A DNA stretch of 6,947 nucleotides from Methanobacterium sp. PtaB.Bin024 (GCA_002067065.1 MVPY01000044.1:1-6947), one strand, 5' to 3'. Positions 1 to 6,758 are shown, counted from the stretch's first letter. Numbers and translations: made by a program. Notes: generated by a model not told the origin, from the letters alone.

Positions 1-98
1 TAAATCCATTTAAAGTGGACAATCTCCTATTTTTGACTTAGGTTGAATAATCTTTAATTAAAAATTTTTAACCAATTTTTTGAATTATTTTCACCACA
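1..98 (-). other. A+T-rich gap, possible leader of a gene lying beyond the left edge
   Basis: No gene is visible here. Reading the minus strand, a TATA-like TTTTTAATTAAAG stretch lies near 52-64, an AGGAG ribosome-site-like element lies at 28-24, and an ATG GAT TTA follows at 9-7, only three codons before the window ends. This arrangement could be the promoter, ribosome site and first codons of the next minus-strand gene. The spacing from AGGAG to the ATG is 14 bases, which is long, so the call is weak. Confidence 0.25.
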
Positions 99-102
99 TT
101 AT

Positions 103-132
103 ATATTATCTATTTTTATATTATCTATTTTT
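103..132. repeat. Exact 15-bp tandem duplication downstream of mobA
   Basis: Two identical 15-bp units (atattatctattttt) lie head to tail at 103-117 and 118-132, in the A+T-rich DNA after the mobA stop codon. On the minus strand the repeat falls inside a 19-codon ORF (158 to 99) and, being a multiple of three, encodes a repeated KIDNI. The surrounding sequence is low in complexity, so simple slippage is the likeliest origin. No function can be assigned. Confidence 0.8.
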
Positions 133-162
133 AAATCATGATCAGCTGTTAAATCCATAATT

Positions 163-822
163 TTAATCCTTCTTGTAAGAATTAAAGGAGGGTAAGTCTT
201 CTGGACGGTTCAGATTGGTGAAACTAATTCTTTCAGGATCTAAAACTTCAACTTTAATATAATTAACATTCATGACCTTTAAAACTGATCTAACGTCCCT
301 GAATCCAGCTTTTAACTGTTTTTCCATAAAAGGAATGCAATCTTTATGGTAATATGCATGTAAAGGTTCCAAAGATCCATCTGGCCAGGTTGGAATTATG
401 GCCTGAAATTTGATCTCCTGATTATATTCTTCTGGTCTATGTTCCTCATTAATGTTGAAGATATTGGTTATAAACTGTTTAGAAACAAAAGGAGAGTCAC
501 AGGGTAAAACAAGGGCTCCATTGGCTTTTATCGATGACAGACCAGTTATTAGACCAACCAATGGGCCCTGATCCTTTTGAAAGTCGACTGCAAATCGCAG
601 AGAGGGGGCATGCTTTTGATGATGGAATAAATACGTGTCGATAGGTTTTTTATAAGAATTAAGCTGTTCATTATCCCTGAAAACCACTATAATCTCATCT
701 ACAATATCCTGCAGGGTTTCCAGTAGGTAGATTATGAGAGGTTTCTTTTCAAAAACCATCAATCCTTTATCCTGCCCCATACGTCGGCTTCTGCCACCGC
801 AAAGTATTATGCATGATTTCAT
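163..822 (-). CDS. mobA: Molybdenum cofactor guanylyltransferase MobA
   Basis: MobA transfers GMP from GTP to molybdopterin-bound Mo (or W), giving the guanine dinucleotide cofactor used by formylmethanofuran and formate dehydrogenases; it is cytosolic. The 219 residues match the family's usual length. The nucleotide-binding signature LCGGRSRRMGQDKG is at residues 7-20, DQGPLVGL at 84-91, the metal-binding LPCDSPF at 106-112 (Asp109), EPLHAYYH at 152-159, and a C-terminal FTNLNRPEDL at 201-210 typical of the family. The ATG at 822-820 is the only possible start: an in-frame TAA lies at 837-835 with no other start codon between, and the signature begins by residue 7. Unusually, no ribosome site sits directly before it; AGGAG at 850-846 is 23 bases away and instead serves a seven-codon upstream ORF overlapping the mobA start. 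The gene follows guaB by 87 bases. Function is confident; Mo versus W cannot be told from sequence. Confidence 0.93.
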   Translation of the reverse strand: MKSCIILCGGRSRRMGQDKGLMVFEKKPLIIYLLETLQDIVDEIIVVFRDNEQLNSYKKPIDTYLFHHQKHAPSLRFAVDFQKDQGPLVGLITGLSSIKANGALVLPCDSPFVSKQFITNIFNINEEHRPEEYNQEIKFQAIIPTWPDGSLEPLHAYYHKDCIPFMEKQLKAGFRDVRSVLKVMNVNYIKVEVLDPERISFTNLNRPEDLPSFNSYKKD

Positions 823-842
823 AAAAGCAAAGTATTATGCAT
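819..842 (-). CDS. Possible seven-codon upstream ORF (MHNTLLL) coupled to mobA
   Basis: On the minus strand an ATG at 842-840 opens a reading frame MHNTLLL that ends at TGA 821-819. The stop overlaps the mobA start as ATGA, the classic arrangement for translational coupling. AGGAG at 850-846 precedes the ATG by only three bases, shorter than usual, so initiation may be weak. The ORF exists because of the 28-bp duplication. It may act as a leader that delivers ribosomes to mobA, or it may be an accident without translation; conservation in relatives would decide. Confidence 0.35.
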   Translation of the reverse strand: MHNTLLL

Positions 843-845
843 GAT

Positions 846-850
846 CTCCT
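846..850 (-). promoter_or_regulatory. AGGAG ribosome site nearest to mobA
   Basis: This is the only good anti-16S match upstream of mobA on the minus strand. It lies 3 bases before the ATG of the small upstream ORF and 23 bases before the mobA ATG, so it fits neither start ideally. Confidence 0.5.
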
Positions 851-873
851 AAAATTTAAAAGAAAAATGAGAG
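851..873 (-). terminator. Possible T-rich terminator after guaB
   Basis: The minus strand reads CTCTCATTTTTCTTTT and then TTTTAGGAG within the 87-base gap between guaB and mobA. Runs of T can terminate archaeal RNA polymerase without a hairpin. The same run lies immediately before the mobA ribosome site, so it might equally be transcribed leader of a guaB-mobA message. An inverted repeat ATGTAG-CC-CTACAT (902-915) sits exactly over the guaB stop codon but is too short to count as strong support. Confidence 0.3.
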
Positions 874-909
874 CCCTGACACCCTGGAGTAACATTAAAT
901 TATGTAGGG

Positions 910-2400
<1,491 letters not shown>

Positions 2401-2407
2401 AACATTT

Positions 2408-2414
2408 CTCCTCC
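2408..2414 (-). promoter_or_regulatory. Strong ribosome site of guaB
   Basis: The minus strand reads GGAGGAG, seven bases before the guaB ATG, an excellent match to the methanogen anti-Shine-Dalgarno sequence and the best-placed ribosome site in the window. Confidence 0.85.
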
Positions 2415-2432
2415 ATCATTTATCATCCATCA
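2412..2432. repeat. Three 7-bp direct repeats in the guaB leader
   Basis: Units tccatca (2412-2418), tttatca (2419-2425) and tccatca (2426-2432) are contiguous; on the minus strand they read TGATGGA, TGATAAA, TGATGGA. The unit nearest the gene overlaps the guaB ribosome site, so a factor or RNA structure engaging the repeats could affect translation. This may also be chance. Confidence 0.6.
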
Positions 2433-2467
2433 GTTAATTTAAGTTAAAATTTTAAGGGATTATCTAA

Positions 2468-2482
2468 AGTTTTATATTTATT
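2468..2482 (-). promoter_or_regulatory. Probable TATA box of guaB
   Basis: The minus strand reads AAATAAATATAAAAC around 2470-2484, with AAATATAAA at 2479-2471, a good archaeal TATA element preceded by an A-rich stretch suitable for TFB contact. With the usual 25-base spacing, transcription would start near 2449 and leave a leader of roughly 50 bases. The box lies in the 114-base gap after mfnB, suggesting that guaB has its own promoter. Confidence 0.6.
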
Positions 2483-2514
2483 TTTTTGTTGACGTTTTGA
2501 GCCATTGGTTTTAT

Positions 2515-3219
2515 TTACACTATTTGTTTTAATCGTGCCACAGCTTCATGATGAATGCTGCCAGAATTTCGATCTCCACCTATACACGCTGCTCCACGAA
2601 TTCCAACTACATCACAGCCGAGTTCTGCAAGGATAGGTAACTGTTCTTCTGTAACTGAACCTGCAAGAGCTGATTTAAGACCATATTCATGTGTTTGTTC
2701 AGTAAACTGAGATAGTGTTTCTTCATTCATGAAATCAAACAGTGTTTTGCCATCTTTAACTGCAGTATCAACCATGGCCAGATCTGATCCACTATCTGCT
2801 GCTATTTTAGGGATTTCCATGGGATCTACAGCACCAACTCGATGAGCGTCAGCATAACCTGCTGCCACAACAATAGCATCACTATTAAATTCATCTACAG
2901 TTTTAACCACATTTTCCATAACTTCCAATGCTTCAGAGTAATTTGTTGTGCCATAAAGGCCTACTTTGATGTAATCTGCACCGGAGACTATTGCACCTGC
3001 AGCAGCTAATGCCACAGTTCCTGGTTTGTAGGGGACATCTCCTAATGTAGCGCTCACCTTCATGTTTTTTGGAGTTATTTCTCGGATGTTTCTTATCACC
3101 CATGGAAAATTAGCGCCTAATGAACCTTCTTTGGGATTTTTAACATCGACTATGTCTGCACCGCCATCTATGGCTTCTCGTGCTTCTTGGGTATTTATGG
3201 GACTAATCAAGAGAAGCAA
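2515..3219 (-). CDS. mfnB: (5-Formylfuran-3-yl)methyl phosphate synthase MfnB
   Basis: MfnB condenses two glyceraldehyde-3-phosphate molecules into 4-(hydroxymethyl)-2-furancarboxaldehyde phosphate, the furan precursor of methanofuran, the first C1 carrier of methanogenesis. The 234-residue length is that of the family (formerly DUF556). It aligns without gaps to the residues I recall for the Methanocaldococcus jannaschii enzyme: Asp25 and Lys27 in DIVDVKNPKEGSLG, Lys85 in YIKVGLYG, Asp151 and Lys155 in MVDTAVKDG. Lys27 is the Schiff-base lysine. The start codon is TTG: it lies eight bases after AGGAGG, no ATG or GTG exists in frame before the upstream TAG at 3234-3232, and the residue numbering fits only this start. 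The gene seems to have its own promoter, preceded by a 22-bp tandem repeat. Homologues occur in some methylotrophic bacteria, but the context here is archaeal. Confidence 0.95.
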   Translation of the reverse strand: MLLLISPINTQEAREAIDGGADIVDVKNPKEGSLGANFPWVIRNIREITPKNMKVSATLGDVPYKPGTVALAAAGAIVSGADYIKVGLYGTTNYSEALEVMENVVKTVDEFNSDAIVVAAGYADAHRVGAVDPMEIPKIAADSGSDLAMVDTAVKDGKTLFDFMNEETLSQFTEQTHEYGLKSALAGSVTEEQLPILAELGCDVVGIRGAACIGGDRNSGSIHHEAVARLKQIV

Positions 3220-3227
3220 ATATGATA

Positions 3228-3233
3228 CCTCCT
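3228..3233 (-). promoter_or_regulatory. Ribosome site that fixes the TTG start of mfnB
   Basis: The minus strand reads AGGAGGT, with eight bases between AGGAGG and TTG (3219-3217). It is a near-perfect anti-16S match and is the main reason for accepting a non-ATG start. Confidence 0.85.
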
Positions 3234-3257
3234 ATTTATTATTTATCAAGTCTTGTA

Positions 3258-3273
3258 ACTATTATTTAAAACC
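3258..3273 (-). promoter_or_regulatory. Candidate TATA box of mfnB
   Basis: The minus strand reads GGTTTTAAATAATAG, with the A+T core at 3270-3261. Transcription would begin about 25 bases on, near 3240, giving a leader of around 20 bases that includes the AGGAGG site. The 22-bp tandem repeat abuts and slightly overlaps its upstream edge, where regulators often act. An alternative TATA-like GCATATAAAAAG lies further upstream near 3366-3377, just after the LUD gene. Confidence 0.45.
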
Positions 3274-3308
3274 TATGATATGATTCTTTAGAACTTATGA
3301 TATGGTTC
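3265..3308. repeat. 22-bp tandem repeat in the mfnB promoter (candidate operator)
   Basis: Units 3265-3286 and 3287-3308 are contiguous and match at 19 of 22 positions; both contain tatgatatg. The upstream unit also has an inverted repeat, tagaac (3289-3294) and gttcta (3305-3310), separated by 10 bases. A 22-bp period is about two helical turns, so bound proteins would lie on the same DNA face. A further GAATCATGG element (minus strand, 3323-3315) resembles part of the unit. The position directly upstream of the putative TATA box suggests a regulatory site, but the factor is unknown. Confidence 0.75.
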
Positions 3309-3383
3309 TAAGCCATGATTCCATGTATGACAAATTACATATCTAAAATTAATTTATTTAATCTCTTTTTATATGCTTATTAC

Positions 3384-4595
3384 TTATGTCTCCTGTTTAA
3401 ATGATGATCCTCTTTTCCTGATGTTTTCGCGAATTTCACCATGCTTTTCGAGATATAAACCCTTTTTAACAGATTCTTTCCTGAGATCTTCCAACATATT
3501 GTTGGTGGGAATCTCCAGGGGACATTCGACTGTGCAGAGACCACATAATGTACATTGGTAAAGCCCTGAATCATAACAAACTTCATCATTCTCAATGAAA
3601 TGACTTAAAACAATTCCTCTACCACCTAAATGACGCAAATAACCGAAATCAGGGCCAAGTGTGGTGTACACTGGACAGTTTACAATACAAGCTCCACATC
3701 CAATACACCATAAACACTCCTCCTTTTCCTCTAAGGCTCTACTTCGACCGTTATCTAAAAATATCAATACCACTCTTTTAGCTCCATACATATCCTTCAA
3801 TAGGATCTGTTCAATATCTGCAGTCTTTGAGGGTGATGATACCACATTCATATAGGCAGGGACGGTTTTGCCGGTGGCATAGATGGTTTCCAGTTTCACC
3901 ACAGACATAGCATCTTCAAGGGTGGGTACTAATTTATCTATACCCACCAGGACAATATGAAGGTCCAACATGGTAAGTAGGCTGATGTTGCCTTCGTTGT
4001 GAACCATTAGAAGAGAACCATCTTCAGCAGCCACACTGTTAGCTCCAGTGATGCCCACTTTGCACTGGGAAAGTTTTTCCAAGATATCTTTTTTAACAGT
4101 CTCCAGAATGGCCCGAGGTTCAGCTTTAACTTCCCTCTGAAATTTATCCGATACCACCTCTGCTATTTTCTCCATGTTAAGGTGACAAGCGGGTCCTATA
4201 GGATGTGTAGGGCGACTAGTATGGAATTGCACTATCCTATCACCTAAATCAGTTTCTAAAACTTCCACATCCCTTGATTCAAGGTATTCTGAGAGCTGTA
4301 TTTCTCCTGCTGTGTTGGATTTGGATTTGGCAATCATATCCTCATTTTTGATCAGTTGATATATGGATTCTCTAGCTTCTTCAGCATCTTTGGCCAGAAT
4401 CACTTCCATTCCATTAGCAGTCAGATTTTCCTGTGCTTTTTCCAGGAGTAGGTGCAGATGTTCCACAGAATTTTTCCTGATCTTTTGAACTCTCTGCTTT
4501 AAATTAATTGTATCTTCATTATAAATGAGGGTTGAGCGTCTTTCATTTAATTTAGTAAATGAACGATTCATTATACTGAGTTGGGATCTCTTCAT
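3384..4595 (-). CDS. LUD-domain iron-sulfur protein, LutB/LldF-like
   Basis: The 403 residues combine an N-terminal LUD domain (about 65-290) with a C-terminal ferredoxin-like region. LUD hallmarks are SKSNTAGEIQLSEYL at 91-105, HPIGPACHLN at 131-140 and ITGANSVAAEDGSLLMVHNEGN-like sequence around 182-203. Two [4Fe-4S] motifs follow: Cys297, 300, 303, 307-Pro and Cys348, 351, 354, 358-Pro. Extra cysteines are Cys294 and Cys340. In LutABC, the related LutB takes part in L-lactate oxidation. This protein is shorter than LutB, which is about 470 residues, and seems to lack its C-terminal extension. The ATG at 4595 is the first in frame after a TGA; its ribosome site is poor (AGGGGC). It lies 118 bases after the CCG-domain gene and is probably co-transcribed with it. 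No LutC or flavin dehydrogenase is in the window, so a lactate role is only inferred; electron transfer to another acceptor is equally possible. Confidence 0.85.
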   Translation of the reverse strand: MKRSQLSIMNRSFTKLNERRSTLIYNEDTINLKQRVQKIRKNSVEHLHLLLEKAQENLTANGMEVILAKDAEEARESIYQLIKNEDMIAKSKSNTAGEIQLSEYLESRDVEVLETDLGDRIVQFHTSRPTHPIGPACHLNMEKIAEVVSDKFQREVKAEPRAILETVKKDILEKLSQCKVGITGANSVAAEDGSLLMVHNEGNISLLTMLDLHIVLVGIDKLVPTLEDAMSVVKLETIYATGKTVPAYMNVVSSPSKTADIEQILLKDMYGAKRVVLIFLDNGRSRALEEKEECLWCIGCGACIVNCPVYTTLGPDFGYLRHLGGRGIVLSHFIENDEVCYDSGLYQCTLCGLCTVECPLEIPTNNMLEDLRKESVKKGLYLEKHGEIRENIRKRGSSFKQET

Positions 4596-4623
4596 GCTTA
4601 AGCCCCTTTTGGTATTTGAACAC

Positions 4624-4638
4624 TTTCATGGTATGAAA
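4624..4638. repeat. Inverted repeat between the two Fe-S genes
   Basis: TTTCAT-GGT-ATGAAA is a perfect 6-bp dyad with a 3-base centre, in the 118-base gap between the CCG-domain and LUD genes, 29 bases before the LUD start. It is too small to be a convincing terminator and no T-run follows on the minus strand; it could be a protein site or chance. Confidence 0.45.
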
Positions 4639-4713
4639 CATTTCTTGGTGATGCCTTACTCTTTAGAGGAGGGGACGTCCTTTTTTGACGAAATATTTGT
4701 TTATAGCAAGTCA

Positions 4714-5457
4714 TCAAATTTTTTTCTGTGTATTTGGAGATTTTTTCAGGATATCTTCCTTTGATATATTATTTTCAAGTGACTCAACACTATTACATAA
4801 GCAAAAAAATTCTGTAAGATCAATAACCTTCAATTTTTCTGATTCTAAGTTCAAAACACAGAAAGGACAGCAGGTTACCAAAAGTTCTGCCCCGGCCTGA
4901 AGTGCATCATCAACCCTTTTTAAAGCGATTTCGGACGCTAATTCAGGGTAAGCTGATTTCACTCCTCCCCCCGCACCACAGCAGTGCGAATTTTCTTTTT
5001 CATTTTCCATGGGAACCAGATTGGCCACTGAAGCTAATACCTCTCTGGGTGACTGATACTCTCCACAATGCCTGCCTAAATGGCATGGGTCATGATAACA
5101 AACATTAACTGGGAGTTTTTTAGGTTTAATGATTCCTTGTTTTATTAAATTACTGAATAACTGGGAAGTATGGATAACATCCAGTTCCACACCTAAATAT
5201 TTTTTATAATCATTTTTCAATGTATTATAACATCCTGCACAAGAGACTAGGATAGTTTCATCCTTTAAATTCTGTGATGTTTTATGCATCACTTGCAATG
5301 CATCATCTGTAAAGCCGGTTCTAAGTAGGAAAGAACCACAACATTCTTCTCCATCCACGATATCATAATCAATACCGGCTTTCTTTAAAACCATGCACGT
5401 AGCCATCTCAATCTGGGGAAGTTTTTCCCTCACCACACATCCTCTGAAATATAACAT
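4714..5457 (-). CDS. CCG-domain Fe-S protein, HdrB/LutA/GlpC-like
   Basis: The 247-residue soluble protein has two cysteine-rich CCG domains of the kind that bind non-cubane or atypical Fe-S clusters in HdrB, LutA and GlpC. Domain 1 uses Cys7, Cys39-Cys40-Gly and Cys73-x2-Cys76; domain 2 uses Cys125 (in HDPCHLGRH), Cys159-Cys160-Gly-Ala-Gly-Gly-Gly and Cys196/197-x2-Cys200. Length and layout match stand-alone LutA-type or HdrB-type proteins, with a short charged tail after residue 220. The ATG at 5457 directly precedes the first conserved motif (YFRGC) and has only a weak AGGAT site; no other start exists after the in-frame TAG at 5499-5497. The downstream LUD protein makes a LutA-LutB-like pair, so the two probably form one electron-transfer complex. 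A true HdrB is less likely because no hdrC or hdrA is adjacent. The substrate is unknown. Confidence 0.85.
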   Translation of the reverse strand: MLYFRGCVVREKLPQIEMATCMVLKKAGIDYDIVDGEECCGSFLLRTGFTDDALQVMHKTSQNLKDETILVSCAGCYNTLKNDYKKYLGVELDVIHTSQLFSNLIKQGIIKPKKLPVNVCYHDPCHLGRHCGEYQSPREVLASVANLVPMENEKENSHCCGAGGGVKSAYPELASEIALKRVDDALQAGAELLVTCCPFCVLNLESEKLKVIDLTEFFCLCNSVESLENNISKEDILKKSPNTQKKI

Positions 5458-5554
5458 GATGATCCTACAACATTTTTTTGATTTATTGACACGGGCCTAC
5501 CTAAAAATCTTCGCCATATTAAATAGAATCTAAAAATCCTTACCCATCAAGAAG

Positions 5555-5626
5555 TTAGGATTAATATATTTTATACCATTAAGATTAGTATATCTTATAT
5601 GGTTAAGATTAGTATTCATTTATCAT
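5555..5626. repeat. Three tandem 24-bp repeats upstream of the Fe-S gene pair
   Basis: Units 5555-5578, 5579-5602 and 5603-5626 are contiguous. Units 1 and 2 match at 18 of 24 positions; units 2 and 3 share their first 13 bases exactly (ttaagattagtat). On the minus strand each ends in the block TA(C/T)TAATC(T/C)TAA, and the unit nearest the gene contains the TATA-like TATAAAATATAT. The layout suits multiple binding sites for a regulator, or duplicated promoter elements. Confidence 0.8.
5564..5577 (-). promoter_or_regulatory. Candidate TATA box for the CCG-LUD operon
   Basis: The minus strand reads GGTATAAAATATATT within the gene-proximal 24-bp repeat. Transcription would start near 5545, leaving a leader of nearly 90 bases. 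Competing TATA-like sequences lie in the next repeat (CATATAAGATATAC), upstream near 5648-5636, and closer to the gene near 5527-5516, so the true box is uncertain. Confidence 0.4.
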
Positions 5627-5718
5627 AACATTTTAGTTTATATTTAAATAACGCTTGCTGAATTATTTTTTTTAATTTGAAGCTGTCCCAGAATTGTGGT
5701 TTAAGGAACAAATGATCT

Positions 5719-5756
5719 AATAAAAAAAATAAAGAAATACAAAAAACCAAAATAAA
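5719..5756 (-). terminator. T-rich terminator after the radical SAM gene
   Basis: Immediately after the stop codon the minus strand contains TTTTGGTTTTTTG, TTTCTTTA and a run of eight T within 38 bases. Dense T-runs without a hairpin are the usual intrinsic termination signal in archaea. It isolates the radical SAM gene from the Fe-S operon. Confidence 0.6.
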
Positions 5757-6758
5757 TTAATTATGAGACTCCTCGACATAAGGTTTTGATAAGGGTATAT
5801 CACAATAGTCACATGTTCCTATATATTTTAAACTTCGAATTTTATAAAAAGATTCACGTAAATTTTTATAATTCCTATTCGAACTTAAATCAACAAAATT
5901 ACCATCATCTGGAAAAAAACCTAGTTTAGTTCCATGTGCTGCAAATGGACACAGATAAAGCTTTCCATCTAATAGTGTATTGCAGTTTTTCTTTGCTTCA
6001 CATTCAGAAAACATTTTATTTAAGGTTAGTTCATCTCGATTTTTTCTTTTCAAGTCACCTATATCTACCCAGTGGGAATTGGAATCTTTGCCTATTACAT
6101 ATACTACATCATTTTCTATTAACGAATCTATAATCTTACTACTTTTTTTCCCATAATTTGAAACTCGGACCTCTATTTTATCTTTAAAAAGCCCCATAAC
6201 ATTTAAAGTAGCTTTATCTGGAATTACAGTACCGTTAGTGATAAACACTAATTTATTAAATTTTTCACTATATCTTTCTTCAGAACAAAATTTTTCCAAA
6301 AAAGACGATAGATTTCTATTTAAAAAAGGCTCTCCACCCATAATTTTAATTATACTAATGTAATCAACAACGTCTAAAAAAGTGGATAAATAATTGCTAA
6401 GATCATCTATATCTTTATTTTCACGATCTTTATAAAGTGGAATTAGACTAATACATCCTGGACATAATAAATTACATTTTTCTGTTACAACCATCTCCAT
6501 ACTGTTAAAGATTATTGGTTTATATCCCTTCATAAGTGAAGATATATAGATAGAAAGATACTTGATGGTTGATTTGAAAATAAAAACGGTGGAAAAAACT
6601 ATTAATTTAATTCCATAGGACATATAATCCATTTTATTATTTTTAAATCTTTTTTTATTTTTAAAATTTAAATAAGCATATTTACGGGCATCTGTTAAGG
6701 AATTAAAGACAATAAATGTGTTAATTATTTTGTTTCTTATTGTAATGAAATTTACCAT
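5757..6758 (-). CDS. Radical SAM protein with SPASM/twitch-like C-terminal cysteines
   Basis: The 333 residues contain the radical SAM cluster motif EKCNLLCPGC, Cys95-x3-Cys99-x2-Cys102, in a VVTEKCNL strand, followed by MGGEPFLN (140-147) for SAM binding and FITNG (172-176). C-terminal cysteines 253, 259, 270, 316 and 319 (CDYC) suggest an auxiliary Fe-S cluster. HWVDIGDLKRKN, LLDGKLYLCPFAAHG and RVSNYGK resemble, from memory, uncharacterised radical SAM proteins encoded in surface-polysaccharide loci. Residues 1-85 are a lysine-rich extension with a hydrophobic stretch at about 49-75, perhaps a membrane contact but with lysines that argue against a clear transmembrane helix. The ATG follows an in-frame TAA directly and a GTGAT ribosome site four bases upstream; Met43 and Met46 are alternatives without such sites. 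The gene is markedly richer in A+T and Lys/Asn than its neighbours, suggesting acquired DNA. Substrate is unknown. Confidence 0.8.
   Translation of the reverse strand: MVNFITIRNKIINTFIVFNSLTDARKYAYLNFKNKKRFKNNKMDYMSYGIKLIVFSTVFIFKSTIKYLSIYISSLMKGYKPIIFNSMEMVVTEKCNLLCPGCISLIPLYKDRENKDIDDLSNYLSTFLDVVDYISIIKIMGGEPFLNRNLSSFLEKFCSEERYSEKFNKLVFITNGTVIPDKATLNVMGLFKDKIEVRVSNYGKKSSKIIDSLIENDVVYVIGKDSNSHWVDIGDLKRKNRDELTLNKMFSECEAKKNCNTLLDGKLYLCPFAAHGTKLGFFPDDGNFVDLSSNRNYKNLRESFYKIRSLKYIGTCDYCDIPLSKPYVEESHN

Larger units (their letters stand above)
799..854. repeat. 28-bp tandem duplication spanning the mobA start
   Basis: Two adjacent 28-bp units, 799-826 and 827-854, match at 26 of 28 positions and share an exact 19-bp core (gcaaagtattatgcatgat) at 799-817 and 827-845. 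The two differences fall in the functional spot: on the minus strand the upstream copy reads TTTTAGGAG, giving a ribosome site, where the downstream copy reads TTTTATGAA, giving the mobA start codon. The duplication therefore separates the ribosome site from the gene's start by one unit. Confidence 0.95.
5458..5756. other. 299-bp gene-free control region
   Basis: No credible ORF or structured RNA is visible. From the CCG-domain gene outwards it holds two copies of ctaaaaatc (5501-5509 and 5530-5538), the 24-bp triple repeat (5555-5626), a TATA-like TTTAAATATAAAC on the minus strand (about 5648-5636), an imperfect palindrome CCAGAATTGTGG (5689-5700) and a T-rich minus-strand stretch ending the radical SAM transcript. 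It therefore combines a terminator with a promoter for the Fe-S pair. Confidence 0.6.

Noticed and set aside
4571..4643. Short minus-strand ORF in the CCG-LUD gap starting MFHTMKVFKYQ and running into the LUD gene out of frame
   Set aside because: No ribosome site, overlaps the LUD start in another frame, and the peptide has no recognisable features.
4714..5457. Subunit B of the classical methanogenic heterodisulfide reductase
   Set aside because: It shares the CCG domains, but no hdrC or hdrA is adjacent and the LUD partner points to the LutA-like branch.
5555..5626. CRISPR array
   Set aside because: The three units abut with no spacers, differ from one another, and no cas gene is present.
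5458..5756. Structured non-coding RNA or riboswitch in the large gap
   Set aside because: I find no long stem, no G+C-rich block, which would stand out in this A+T-rich DNA, and no known riboswitch motif.
5757..6758. Ribosomally made peptide-modification cluster around the radical SAM gene
   Set aside because: No small precursor ORF, protease or transporter can be seen within about 300 bases on either side in the window.
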